From Excoecaria cochinchinensis (Eukaryota > Streptophyta > Magnoliopsida > Malpighiales > Euphorbiaceae): 64,000 nucleotides of DNA. The stretch is taken from contig CANTUQ010000106.1 in assembly GCA_947683425.1 (NCBI GenBank), positions 5,641,001 through 5,705,000 of the forward strand, in the 5' to 3' direction. Made by a program: the position numbers and the translations under genes. The notes below the pieces were generated by a model that was given only the letters and a program-made list of their open reading frames with translations, did not search any database and was not told the DNA's origin. The stretch's first letter is position 1. Every line of letters begins with the position of its first letter. This document shows, one piece after another, positions 6,935-16,156 of this stretch.

Positions 6935-9922
6935 ATAGAAGCTAAATTTCTTGTGGAAGTCCGGTATCCTACTTGGCTGGCGAATGTGGTTCTTGTGGCT
7001 AAGAAAAACGGAAAGGTCAGGGTGTGTGTGGATTATCGAGATCTTAACAAAGCTTGCCCTAAAGATGATTTTCCACTACCCCATATTGATGTATTGATAG
7101 ACAGTGCCGCCAATTGCGCGATGTACAGCTTTGGGGACGGATATGTGGGCTACAACCAGATCCTGAACAAGATAGCTGACCGGGTTAAAACTGCCTTTAT
7201 CACGGAGTGGGGCACTTATGCCTATCGAGTCATGCCTTTCGGCCTGAAGAATGCGGGGGCCACATACCAGAGGATGGCAACCAAGATCCTAAGCGACCTG
7301 ATTCACAAAGAAGTGGAGGTGTATGTCGATGATATGATGGTCAAATCAGCCACCCGAGAGGGACACTTTGAAGCTCTAGAGAAGTTCTTCACCAGGATCG
7401 ACAAGTATAATCTGCGACTTAATCCCAAGAAGTGCATTTTCGGGGTGACTTCAGGAAAGCTGTTGGGACATGTCGTCAGTCAGAGGGGGATAGAAATTGA
7501 CCCCGATAAGGTGAAAGCTATCAGAGAGATGCCTGTGCCACAAAAAGAGAAAGATGTAAGGAGTTTCCTGGGCAAACTGCAGTATGTCAGCCGGTTTATT
7601 GCCAAGCTCACTTCGATATGCGAACCTGTTTTCAAGCTGCTTAGAAAGAATCAGCCCGTAGTCTGGAATGAAGACTGCCAGAGAGCCTTTGATTATATCA
7701 GGGAGTATCTGTTAAATCCACCAGTACTGAGGCCTCCGCAACCTGTTAAACCGCTTATACTGTATCTGGCAGTAGAAGACGTTTCGGTGGGCGCCATGAT
7801 GGCTCAAGAGGATGAATTTGGGGTGGAGTTTGCAATTTATTACCTCAGCAAGAAGTTCCTGGCTTACGAAATAAAATATGCTGAAGTGGAGAAGATCTGC
7901 CTTGCGGTGATCTGGGCATCAAAGAAGCTAAGATATTACTTCCACTCATACAAGGTTCAGGCCGTAGCCAAGCAAAATCCTTTAAGATATTTGCAGGAGG
8001 CACCATCTTTGCTTGGAAAGATGGGGAGGTGGCTGCTCCTGCTACAGGAGTTTGATGTGCAATACATCACCCACAAGACTATTAAAGGGCGAGCTGTAGC
8101 CGAATTTCTTGCTGAACATCCTATCCAAGGGGACACCCCCGAATTTACCTTTCCTGACGAGAGCATAGGCATGATTTCTGTTCAAGGATGGCAGTTGCAC
8201 TTTGACGGGGCAGTTAATAACAAGGGAGCCGGAGTCGGAATCATCCTGACGACCCCAGATAATGAAAAGCTTCCTCTTGCTAAGAAACTAAGATACAAAG
8301 CAACCAACAATGAAGCTGAATATGAAGCGTGCACCTTCGGGTTGGAAGCTCTGGCCGTGTTGGGGGCAAGAAACGTAGAGGTTTTTGGTGACTCGTCCTT
8401 GGTAATAAACCAGATCCGAGGTGAGTGGGCTGTTAAGGAAGAACGACTGGTCCCCTATGTTCAATATCTGAAAGGGATGTGTGGGCAGTTTGAGACTTGC
8501 ACTTTCCACTTTGTGCCCAGAGATGAGAACCATTTGGCTGATGCGTTGGCAACCTTAGTGTCAATGTGGGATAACCCTGAAGGAGTGGCCATGAAACCGG
8601 TGCTAATTTCGAGCTCTGATAGGCCTAGTTTCGAAACCGAGCCAGTGATGGAGGTCGAGGCATCAGATGGGAAGCCATGGTACTTTGATATCATGAATTA
8701 CTTGGAAAGCGATAGATTTCCAGAAGAAGCCACCGGAAAAGACCAGAGGATGATACATAAGTTATCTACTCAGTTCTTATCCTTGGAAGGGGTACTATAC
8801 AAAAGACGGTCAGATGGGATTCAGCTCAGATGCTTGAATGAGAGAGAAGCGCGCAAGGTAATGGAAGAAACCCATGCGGGGGTCTGCGGGGCCCACATGA
8901 ATGGTTTGACCTTGGCCAAGAAGATAATGAGGCAAGGCTTTTATTGGCTCACGATGGACACTGATTGTTCAAAGTATGTCAAGCAATGTCAATTGTGCCA
9001 ACAGTACGCGGATCTGAGACACCTGCCGGTATCAGAACTACATAACCTGACATCACCTTGGCCGTTTGCTGCTTGGGGGATAGATATCATTGGAGAGATT
9101 CGCCCTACGGCGTCCAATGGGCACAGATATATCATAGTCGCAATCGACTATTTCACCAAATGGGTCGAGGCAGAATCTTTCAAGAAAATTGACGCAAGGG
9201 ATATGGCCAGGTTCATAGAGAGGAACTTGATCTGCAGATATGGCCTCCCTCACCACATAGTGTCTGATGATGGAGTGCAGTTTATGGGAGAAACCAGAAA
9301 ACTTCTCGAGAAGTATGGTGTTGAGCATCATAAGTCCTCTCCTTACCGACCGCAAGCGAATGGAGCAGTAGAGGCCGCCAATAAGAATGTGAAGAAGATC
9401 TTGTCCAAAATGGTCCAAACCTACAAAGACTGGGCTGAAAAGTTACCCTTCGCCCTGTGGGGATACAGAACGACGGTAAGATCATCTACAGGCGCTACAC
9501 CATTTTCCCTGGTATACGGAACAGAAGCAGTATTGCCAGTAGAGATAGAGCTCAAATCACTGAGGGTGGTCATGGAGGCCCAAATCCCGGAAGCCGAATG
9601 GGCACAACAGAGATTGCAGCACTTGAACTTACTGGATGAAAGTAGGCTGAAAGCTTATTATCACAATCAGATATACCAGAAGAGATTAGCGAGAACTTTT
9701 GGAAAGAAAGTGAGGAAGCATCCGCTGAAAGAGGGGGACTTGGTGTTCAAACAGATGAGGCCAGGGATACCAGACATCAGGGGGAAATTCAGACCTAACT
9801 GGGAAGGGCCGTATATTCTTAAGAAGCTATTGTCCAAAGGGGCTGCAATCTTATCAGACAGCGATGGGAACGAATTCAAAGAGCCGATCAATGTCGACAG
9901 ACTCAAAAGGTTCCACGGCTAA
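6935..9922 (+). CDS. pol: Tat-1 pol: RT, RNase H, second RNase H, integrase
   Basis: Residues are numbered from codon 6953. Reverse transcriptase has DYRDLNKACP and active site YVDD (124-127). A first RNase H-like domain follows at about 250-390; it looks degenerate. A second, archaeal-type RNase H at about 412-545 has an intact acidic set D418, E454, D480, D530; this extra domain marks the Tat lineage of plant gypsy elements. Integrase has an H2C2 zinc finger at about 641-690 and a DDE core D711, D772, E807 (SDDG instead of the usual SDNG). A GPY-like C-terminal block (NWEGPYIL) ends the protein at 9922. Downstream comes cargo, not the LTR, unlike in simple gypsy elements. Confidence 0.95.
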   Translation: MEAKFLVEVRYPTWLANVVLVAKKNGKVRVCVDYRDLNKACPKDDFPLPHIDVLIDSAANCAMYSFGDGYVGYNQILNKIADRVKTAFITEWGTYAYRVMPFGLKNAGATYQRMATKILSDLIHKEVEVYVDDMMVKSATREGHFEALEKFFTRIDKYNLRLNPKKCIFGVTSGKLLGHVVSQRGIEIDPDKVKAIREMPVPQKEKDVRSFLGKLQYVSRFIAKLTSICEPVFKLLRKNQPVVWNEDCQRAFDYIREYLLNPPVLRPPQPVKPLILYLAVEDVSVGAMMAQEDEFGVEFAIYYLSKKFLAYEIKYAEVEKICLAVIWASKKLRYYFHSYKVQAVAKQNPLRYLQEAPSLLGKMGRWLLLLQEFDVQYITHKTIKGRAVAEFLAEHPIQGDTPEFTFPDESIGMISVQGWQLHFDGAVNNKGAGVGIILTTPDNEKLPLAKKLRYKATNNEAEYEACTFGLEALAVLGARNVEVFGDSSLVINQIRGEWAVKEERLVPYVQYLKGMCGQFETCTFHFVPRDENHLADALATLVSMWDNPEGVAMKPVLISSSDRPSFETEPVMEVEASDGKPWYFDIMNYLESDRFPEEATGKDQRMIHKLSTQFLSLEGVLYKRRSDGIQLRCLNEREARKVMEETHAGVCGAHMNGLTLAKKIMRQGFYWLTMDTDCSKYVKQCQLCQQYADLRHLPVSELHNLTSPWPFAAWGIDIIGEIRPTASNGHRYIIVAIDYFTKWVEAESFKKIDARDMARFIERNLICRYGLPHHIVSDDGVQFMGETRKLLEKYGVEHHKSSPYRPQANGAVEAANKNVKKILSKMVQTYKDWAEKLPFALWGYRTTVRSSTGATPFSLVYGTEAVLPVEIELKSLRVVMEAQIPEAEWAQQRLQHLNLLDESRLKAYYHNQIYQKRLARTFGKKVRKHPLKEGDLVFKQMRPGIPDIRGKFRPNWEGPYILKKLLSKGAAILSDSDGNEFKEPINVDRLKRFHG

Positions 9923-9956
9923 AGACCAAAATAAAAAGAAGATAATAAAATGCCCT

Positions 9957-10100
9957 GCAAGTCGAAAACCGAAAAAAGGCGGCTATGCTAAAATTGGGCG
10001 CCTCGACAGGGTGAAAACCGAAAAAAGGCATCCTGTGCAAAAATTAGAGGCATGAGAGAAAATGTCCGATCGTGAAAACCCGAGAGGGCCGATCGGTAAC
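9957..10100 (+). ncRNA. Post-pol module with covarying hairpin
   Basis: Three related modules follow pol, each with a GAAAACC block followed by a purine stretch and GG. In the third, arms CCGATCG (10066-10072) and CGATCGG (10090-10096) pair around an inner CCC-GAGA-GGG hairpin (79-88 of that block) with a GNRA-type loop. Tat-2 has the same layout at 35346-35376, but its arms are CCAATCA/TGATTGG, so two base pairs have changed on both sides. That covariation points to selection on an RNA (or DNA) structure. It may act in translation, stability or packaging; function is unknown. Confidence 0.6.
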
Positions 10101-10310
10101 AGGAGTTGATGCTGTTAAAATTTGGTTTCATGTATTGATAGCGCATAAGCAGCTGAGTAAATGCCAAAACTGATCATGTATGCTGAAATTATCTAGAAAT
10201 ATACACAAAACTCGTGAAAGGGATGAATATTATTCTTTTCACTTTTGTCATTTTCTAGTTCTGCATTAAAAAGAAATGTAGCACAAAAAGAAATACACAT
10301 GTAGGCTAAA

Positions 10311-10823
10311 CTAAGTCCTGCTGCTGCTCTCGCCGATCAGATGCTTGAGCCCTCGAGTCCTATTATCGGAGATTGGGCTGAGGATCCACTTCTTGTACCT
10401 GCTGGTTGAGGATGCAGAATGGTTGCCAAACCTCGGGATGACGGTCTTCACAGGTAATCTACCCCATAGCTCATGATACCGGGAAGCAAATGCGATCGAG
10501 AGATCTCCTCCTCGGAAGGAAAGGGGAACCCTCACTATATCCTGGGTCATCCCAAGCTGCCGTGAACATCGCGAGGTGATGCATAAGGTGGCCTGGCGGA
10601 GGCCGCAGAGGGGGACGCAACCCGATGACCCATCGGTGACCGCATGAGACAGCGGGAGCCAGGCGGATGTAAAACTGATATCGTCATCTGACAGCTCACT
10701 AAATCTGGTAATACCTTCACCAGCCATGGCACACCCATACAATCGCCGACGAGGCAAGAAATGGCTCGACATGTACCGCGGAGTGACTCGAGGGGGTGGT
10801 TCAGACAGCATCTATAACCAGAT
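10311..10823 (-). pseudogene. Tat-1 antisense cargo gene, exon 2
   Basis: This is the 3' exon of an antisense gene, entered at an acceptor with a run of 18 T followed by CACAG (exon starts at 10823). Exon 1 ends on a complete codon, and the join reads ...LLLQ / IWL..., a block typical of plant mobile-domain/DUF7745-type proteins. The exon then has LRQATLCITSRCSRQLG and further positions of that family, and ends at 10311. A TAG at 10812-10814, three codons into the exon, breaks this copy. The protein would have about 378 codons. Function is unknown; these proteins are found in many plant transposons and in host genes. Confidence 0.65.
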
Positions 10824-10986
10824 CTGTGAAAAAAAAAAAAAAAAAAGCCGCTGGAGTAAGTAGGGTTTACTTCAGGCAAAAATAAGGCACAGGGTTGTGT
10901 GAAAATCCGAAAGGACGCACCTCCCGCAAAGAAAAGCTAGTGTGAAAATCCATAAGGGACGCACTACCTTTAAAATAATGACGTAC
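10824..10986 (-). other. Intron of antisense cargo gene
   Basis: A 163-nt intron with donor CAG/GTACGT (GT at 10986-10985) and acceptor CACAG at 10828-10824 after a long T run. Much of it is conserved, in the same orientation relative to the element, at about 34415-34590 in Tat-2, including the donor CTCCAG/GTA and repeated GGATTTTCACA blocks. Confidence 0.7.
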
Positions 10987-11610
10987 CTGGAGTAATAAGG
11001 GGCTACCGGTAAAGGTTGTAGTGGACCCAGAGCTCACAGCGTCCAGACTCAAGATGGTTTCGGCCAAGACAAGTGGTAGAGGGGACAATCCCAGATGAAA
11101 GTCGCTCAGAACTCCAAGCAGACGAAAGTCACCTGTCAAGCCTCCTGGAACAACAGTAAGGAAGTTCACCATGCAGAATAGGAACGTGATACTTACCCGA
11201 TAGGTGGGGATATCAGTGAACTGATCTAGGGCCTCGATCAGTGGCTCCAGAGAAAAGGAGGAACTCAGAGGAATCAGCTGGTTGGCCTCCGAGGGGGATA
11301 TGCCCAGAGCTAGGGCTACGTCCCGAGTCTGAAATAGGCCGCAGCGGGGGATGCAAGGCAGAGCGCCAGGAGGGAACCAGGCTCCCAGAATGGAAGCCAA
11401 TTCTTCGAAAAGAGGGCACAGTTCCTGATAGGTGAACTGGAAGACGTGAAATCGGGGGTTCCAGAAGTGGGTCGCCGCCAGGAGGAGGTTCTGGTCAATC
11501 TTCACCCGGCACAGATATTTCAGCCCCGCCAGAGAGGAAAGGGCGCCTTCTCCCCAAGTGTGTTTGTCATCTAAAATACGGTGCATCCTTTGAGCAGGAG
11601 GGGAAGACAT
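10987..11610 (-). CDS. Tat-1 antisense cargo gene, exon 1 (DUF7745/PMD-like)
   Basis: The exon has 208 complete codons from the ATG at 11610-11608. A longer frame is open back to 11688, but the TATA box on this strand (TATAAA at 11676-11671) makes 11610 the better start, leaving a 5'UTR of about 35-40 nt. The protein has FWNPRFHVFQF, ELCPLFEELASILG, GISPSEANQLI and a hydrophobic stretch around ITFLFCMVNFLTVV. This order resembles the N-terminal half of plant DUF7745/plant-mobile-domain proteins. The gene runs antisense to the retroelement and away from the sense cargo gene at 12842. I am confident that it is a real coding region, less so of the family name. Confidence 0.75.
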
Positions 11611-11668
11611 TTCGAGAAGAATAGAGGACTCAAGATGTGAGAAAATGAAGAGACAAAAAATTTTGCAG

Positions 11669-11918
11669 ATTTTATAGGGAGGGGTCACCGACGGCCTACC
11701 CGCCCCTATACAGAGACGGTCTGCCCGCCTCTCTACAGGGACGGCTTGACCGCCCCTCTATAGGGACGGCCTGCCCGTCGGAAGTCCACCTGTCAGATGC
11801 ATGCGTCATCATTGCATTCATCACGCGCATTAACTTTGCATTTATTGCGCGACAGACGGCCAGCCCGTCGGTCGCTTGTACAGACGCCCTGCCCGTCGGT
11901 TATGAAATTCTATATAAG
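11669..11918. promoter_or_regulatory. Divergent promoter between the two cargo genes
   Basis: A minus-strand TATAAA (11676-11671) faces the antisense gene and a plus-strand TATATAAG (11911-11918) faces the sense gene, about 235 bp apart. Between them are four 25-bp tandem units whose GACGG blocks begin at 11690, 11715, 11740 and 11765, followed by two more GACGG...CCGTCGG motifs at about 11854-11900. The layout GACGCCC...CCGTCGG then TATATAAGG resembles the LTR core promoter at 989-1022, so the promoter may derive from U3 sequence. Confidence 0.7.
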
Positions 11919-11944
11919 GGCGAGTGACAGACGGCGCAAACGTT

Positions 11945-12840
11945 GCTGTCCCTTTCTTCTTTCTCTCTCAAGCGGTTTCTAAGCAGTTTTTAGCGTTTTT
12001 TGAGTCTTTTCTTCTTATTTTTTCGCGATTTCTTCGTTTTTTCGCATTATATACTCACCCGGTGCCCGGATATTTATATTTCTCCAGTTTCTACACTTCT
12101 CCAGATTACAAGTAAGTAAATAATTACTTTTTTTTGCTTTTTATTCAATGTATTTTTACATTCTTTCTTCCTTTTAACTTTAAGAAGTCTTAGATGATTT
12201 TACAATTTAGGGGGAATGCTGCCCATTTTTCTATATCATTTTAGTGCAATTAAATATGAGCTTTTTGCATGATCACATAGAAGTAGAATTTTTTTCTATA
12301 ATCATTGGTGCTTTAGAATTGCATCCTTTTAGCGCACCCTTTGGTGCATGATTTGCTTTTGCGGCCTGAGGCCATTATTTTGAGTTGTTGGGGGTACACT
12401 CTTGCCGGGGTGCGCCCCATTTACATGCATTTAATATTGCTAGGGCCTGAGGCCTATCATCTTGCTTTTTCATGCAGGAGGTTGGGCACATCCCTGCTGG
12501 GGTGCTGCCCAAATTTTTATCTTTTATTCTAGAATTGAATATTTATTTACTTTCCAAGTATAATGCATGCCTTAGGACTTAGAAAGCCCATCTTTATTCG
12601 CTTTAATTATCTCCGTGAGGATTACATGTTCCTTTTGCCATGATGCGTGCAAGGCATGTTAGGCTACTTCCGTAGACAGGATGTTTGCTATTTTTATCTG
12701 TCATTACCTTTCTCTTTTTTATCTCATGATTGGGCCGCCATTTCCCTGTTAAGGCCTAGATGGACCTTAGATTTTGGAAAATAAACTTGATAGTGCTTGT
12801 TTTGCCAAGTTTTCGCTATCTGACTCCTTCCCTTTTACAG
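11945..12840 (+). other. 5'UTR exon and 5'UTR intron of sense cargo gene
   Basis: Transcription is expected about 30 bp after the TATA at 11911. The T/C-rich leader ends at donor ACAA/GTAAGT (GT at 12112-12113). The intron is T-rich, 729 nt, with a branch-site-like CTGAC about 20 nt before TTTTACAG at 12840. The coding ATG follows one base later. Exact start site is inferred. Confidence 0.7.
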
Positions 12841-12841
12841 G

Positions 12842-13990
12842 ATGCCTCCCAGACGCAGAGCACCACAGGCCCAGCCCGAGCTTGAGGCTCTGGCTTGGAT
12901 GGATGACGAGTCCGCTCAGAGATACAGAGCGTTGGCTCAGGTAGAGTTTTGGGCCAGCCGCTTTGTATCTCGCCCCTTTCTAGAGGCCCTCGGGTTGGCC
13001 CCGGAGTTCGATTTACTTGCCGAGGGAGCTGGTTGGACAGAGTTTCTTGAGCCTGCCTTCCAGACATTTCCAGAGACTACCCGCCAGGTCTTGGCCACTC
13101 TCTGCTACACAGGCTTTCAGAGCGCAGATACTGACCCGGGGGTGGTACGGTTTTGGTTTGATGGCGACCATGTCAGCATCACCAGGCAGAGGTTTGCTCA
13201 GGCTATGGGGCTTCCTACGGGAGAGGAGGTTGAGATCCCGCGGCGAGCGGTGAGACGCGCCCATTGGGCGGCTATTGCTATACCAGGAGTGCTGTATGAT
13301 CACGATACAGCGAAGAGCACCGTACTGGTGTCTCAAGCACTCCGGTATCTACATAGAGTGCTTTCCAGCTCGTACCTCGGTCGAGCTGGTAATCCAGGGT
13401 CGCTTAACGCGGCCGAGATCTGGAGCCTCTGGGCTATGGTGGCAGGCCAGCGTCTCAACATTAGCCACGAGATCTTGGCCAACCTGGTCAGAGTTGGCAG
13501 AGGGTCGACACCGGTGGTGATGGTAGGAGGAGTCATCACCCGATTACTGTTGGGATTGGGGTTTAACCCCGAGAGGCTGAGAGGACCTCTACCGGAGGGG
13601 ATCCATGTAGACGCTGCAGCAGCGGTTCAGATGGGGATGATCTCTCAGATTCCAGGCCAGGCGGAGGCTTATAGGGTGTTGACTATCCATGAGACCCGGC
13701 GGCTGTTCTCGCTTCCACCCTTGGGGGCAGATCCTGATCACCCAGAGCACCAGGAGGAGCAGCCTCCACAGCCAGAGCCACAGCCAGAGCCTCAGCCAGA
13801 GCCCGAGCCACAGCCTCAGCCTCCGCAGGTACAGCTTCAGCCTCCACAGCCAGAGCCTCAGTCGGAGCACCAGCCTCCTCAGCCTCCTCAGTCGCAGGCA
13901 GTGCCTCCGCCACAGCAGCAGGAGCCTCCTAGGACCCCCTCGGACTTCGATTTTGAGATCACGATGGACGATCTCTTCACCGGCATCTAG
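12842..13990 (+). CDS. Tat-1 sense cargo protein, N-terminal part (ATHILA ORF1-like)
   Basis: The 382-codon frame starts at an ATG directly after a good splice acceptor. Residues 1-290 form a globular region with FVSRPFLEALGL, VLATLCYTGF, VRFWFDGDHVSITRQRFA, a segment around LRYLHRVLSS and NAAEIWSLWAM. This is the pattern of the plant transposon protein/ATHILA ORF1 family (PF20167/PF03078-like) that occurs as an extra ORF in Athila and Ogre-type gypsy elements; its biochemical role is unknown. Residues about 305-365 are a P/E/Q repeat of the type PQPEPQPE. The frame stops at 13990, and the other frame (13991-14897) continues with a coiled coil. The two were probably one protein joined by a now-lost frame. 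Confidence 0.75.
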   Translation: MPPRRRAPQAQPELEALAWMDDESAQRYRALAQVEFWASRFVSRPFLEALGLAPEFDLLAEGAGWTEFLEPAFQTFPETTRQVLATLCYTGFQSADTDPGVVRFWFDGDHVSITRQRFAQAMGLPTGEEVEIPRRAVRRAHWAAIAIPGVLYDHDTAKSTVLVSQALRYLHRVLSSSYLGRAGNPGSLNAAEIWSLWAMVAGQRLNISHEILANLVRVGRGSTPVVMVGGVITRLLLGLGFNPERLRGPLPEGIHVDAAAAVQMGMISQIPGQAEAYRVLTIHETRRLFSLPPLGADPDHPEHQEEQPPQPEPQPEPQPEPEPQPQPPQVQLQPPQPEPQSEHQPPQPPQSQAVPPPQQQEPPRTPSDFDFEITMDDLFTGI

Positions 13991-14897
13991 GGCCCCAACT
14001 CCAGCCCCATCGCCGAGCGCCAGGGTGCAGAGGCATGCCCGCGAGCCTTCCGAGAGATACCATCCGTACTCCCGAGGTGATCCTGGGGCATCCACTTCTT
14101 CGGCACCACCACCAGAGCCAGCACCACATCAGCCAGCTCAGCCGGACTATTCCCAGCTCCTCTCCTCCATGTTTATGGCCTTTGAGCGGCGACAGGATGA
14201 GAGGGGTAGGGCCATTCATGAGAGGTTGGATCACCAACAGGCTGCTATTCAGGAGCAGTCTCAGACGGTGGAGCGCCTATCCCGAGAGCAGGCAGGCTAC
14301 ATGGAGCATGCAGCGAGGGAGCAGACTCGGGCCATGGATGCCCTTAGAGATGAGCAGACTCGAATTCTGGAGGCCTTCAGAGGAGAGCAGATGAGGCTAG
14401 TTAAGCAGATTGCTCAGGGGCAGAGGGAGTTGAGGCAGCAGCTCGCTCATGATGTGAGGACGTCACAGGACCAGGCGTCTCAGAGGGTTGATATGACCCT
14501 TCAGATTATTGATGAGTCACTTGATTCTCTGAGATCCCGCGTCCAGGCGATGGAGGGGATTCTCCCTCCTCTTTCTCAGACCATGAGGGAGTTTAGGGAG
14601 CAGACCGAGCAGAGCTTAGAGCATAGGAGGACGGCCGCCGCAGAGCAGACCACTCAGCTGAGCCAGGCCTTCAAGAAGTTGGGGGACAAGATCTCAGAGA
14701 CATTAGGGTTTTTGGGCACCTGTACCCAGCCCTTCTTGGATGGCTACGCTCAGGTTCAGTTCAGGCGAGCCCACGATCACGAGGCAGGACCCTCTACAGC
14801 TCCGCCACCACCTCAGGCCCGTCCACCTCCGCCAGGGACCGTGCATATCTCGGATGATGAGGATCCCGATGAGCCTTCAGACTACACACCTCTCTGA
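13991..14897 (+). pseudogene. Sense cargo protein, coiled-coil C-terminal part
   Basis: This is the reading frame shifted relative to 12842-13990 and open to the stop at 14897. It contains a long, charged alpha-helical region rich in E, Q and R (about 14165-14720) with heptad-like spacing, for example REQAGYMEHAAREQTRAMD, then a proline-rich segment and an acidic tail ISDDEDPDEPSDY. There is no good start of its own. It most likely is the C-terminal half of the 12842 gene after a frameshift near 13970-13995, or a second exon reached by an unrecognised splice. The antisense frames in this region are shadows. Confidence 0.6.
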
Positions 14898-15341
14898 GCT
14901 TCAGGGAGTTATTTTGTATCTCTTGTATATTTTGTATCTGCATTGTACAAAAATGACATTTTTAGTGGAAAACTTTTACTTCATTATTTACATTTTGATT
15001 TTTTTCGATTAATTGCTTAAATAACATCACAGAAAGTGTATATTTTCATGTTTACTCATGCGTCGATAAAAATGACAATGAAAAAAATAACACGAAACGA
15101 AGACAAACAACAAAAGAATAATAATCAATAACATCTCGATAAGAGAAAATAAATAAAGAAAGAAACATGGTGTAGCAAATAAAGCAAAATCACGCCATCA
15201 ATAGCAGGTCAAAAGATGACCATTCAAACATGAATTAATAAAATCTTTTATCTCACAGGTATAAAGGAACACCAACCTGAGCACAGACGTCGATTAAAAA
15301 GAGATCTTCTTCGAAGCAAGGAAACCAGCGGAGTTTCCACA
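14898..15341 (+). other. Tat-1 3' untranslated spacer
   Basis: No gene, promoter or repeat was recognised between the cargo gene and the tandem array. Confidence 0.6.
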
Positions 15342-16014
15342 CTCCAAAATCGAAGTTGCGGTTAGAGAAACACTGCTCTTCATCAGATCGAGACTGTAGC
15401 CAGAGAGTGTTGCGTCTCCAAAATCAAAGTTGCGGTTAGAGAAACACTGCTCTTCACCAGATCGAGACTGTAGCCAGAGAGTGCTGCATCTCACAAATCG
15501 AAGTTGCGGTTAGAGAAACACTGCTCTTCATCAAATCGAGACTGTAGCCAGAGAGTGCTGCGTCTCCAAAATCGAAGTTGCGGTTAGAGAAACACTGCTC
15601 TTCACCAGATCGAGACTGTAGCCAGAGAGTGCTGCATCTCACAAATCGAAGTTGCGGTTAGAGAAACACTGCTCTTCACCAGATCGAGACTGTAGCCAGA
15701 GAGTGCTGCGTCTCCAAAATCGAAGTTGCGGTTAGAGAAACACTGCTCTTCACCAGATCGAGACTGTAGCCAGAGAGTGCTGCATCTCACCAATCGAAGT
15801 TGCGGTTAGAGAAACACTGCTCTTCACCAGATCGAGACTGTAGCCAGAGAGTGCTGCGTCTCACCAATCGAAGTTGCGGTTAGAGAAACACTGCTCTTCA
15901 CCAGATCGAGACTGTAGCCAGAGAGTGCTGCGTCTCACCAATCGAAGTTGCGGTTAGAGAAACACTGCTCTTCACCAGATCGAGACTGTAGCCAGAGAGT
16001 GCTGCGTCTCACCA
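15342..16014 (+). repeat. Array of nine 74-bp tandem repeats in Tat-1 3'UTR
   Basis: The block GTTGCGGTTAGAGAAACAC begins at 15355, 15429, 15503, 15577, 15651, 15725, 15799, 15873 and 15947, exactly 74 bp apart. The first six units alternate between junction types CGTCTCCAAAAT and CATCTCACAAAT/CACCAAT; the last three share CGTCTCACCAA. Tat-type elements are known for tandem repeats in the 3'UTR that can seed satellite DNA. Open frames on the minus strand are by-products of the repeat. Confidence 0.97.
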
Positions 16015-16138
16015 AGCCCTGCAGGTCGAGATGAGGTCTACCCGGCAAAAGGCAGAAGGTGAAAAGCCGTCGCAGGTACGCTTCCTTTCCAACCTTTCTC
16101 TGAGTTTTGGCTTATCTAGGCGCTTGTGCGCTAGTTTC

Positions 16139-16156
16139 CCCAAAACTGGGGGCAAC
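16139..16156 (+). other. Tat-1 polypurine tract region
   Basis: CAAAACTGGGGGCAAC directly precedes the 3' LTR and is the expected plus-strand primer site. Tat-2 has the related AATTGAGGGCAAC (reverse strand, 31609-31621) in the same position. 16015-16138 holds nothing recognisable. Confidence 0.85.

Noticed and set aside
13589..14095. 168-codon minus-strand frame rich in Leu/Arg
   Set aside because: Shadow of the P/E/Q repeat of the sense cargo gene.
15294..15793. Minus-strand open frames of 62-66 codons
   Set aside because: They arise from the 74-bp tandem repeat; no start context or independent support.
15342..16014. CRISPR-like regular array
   Set aside because: Units are contiguous 74-bp tandem repeats without unique spacers, in a plant retrotransposon.
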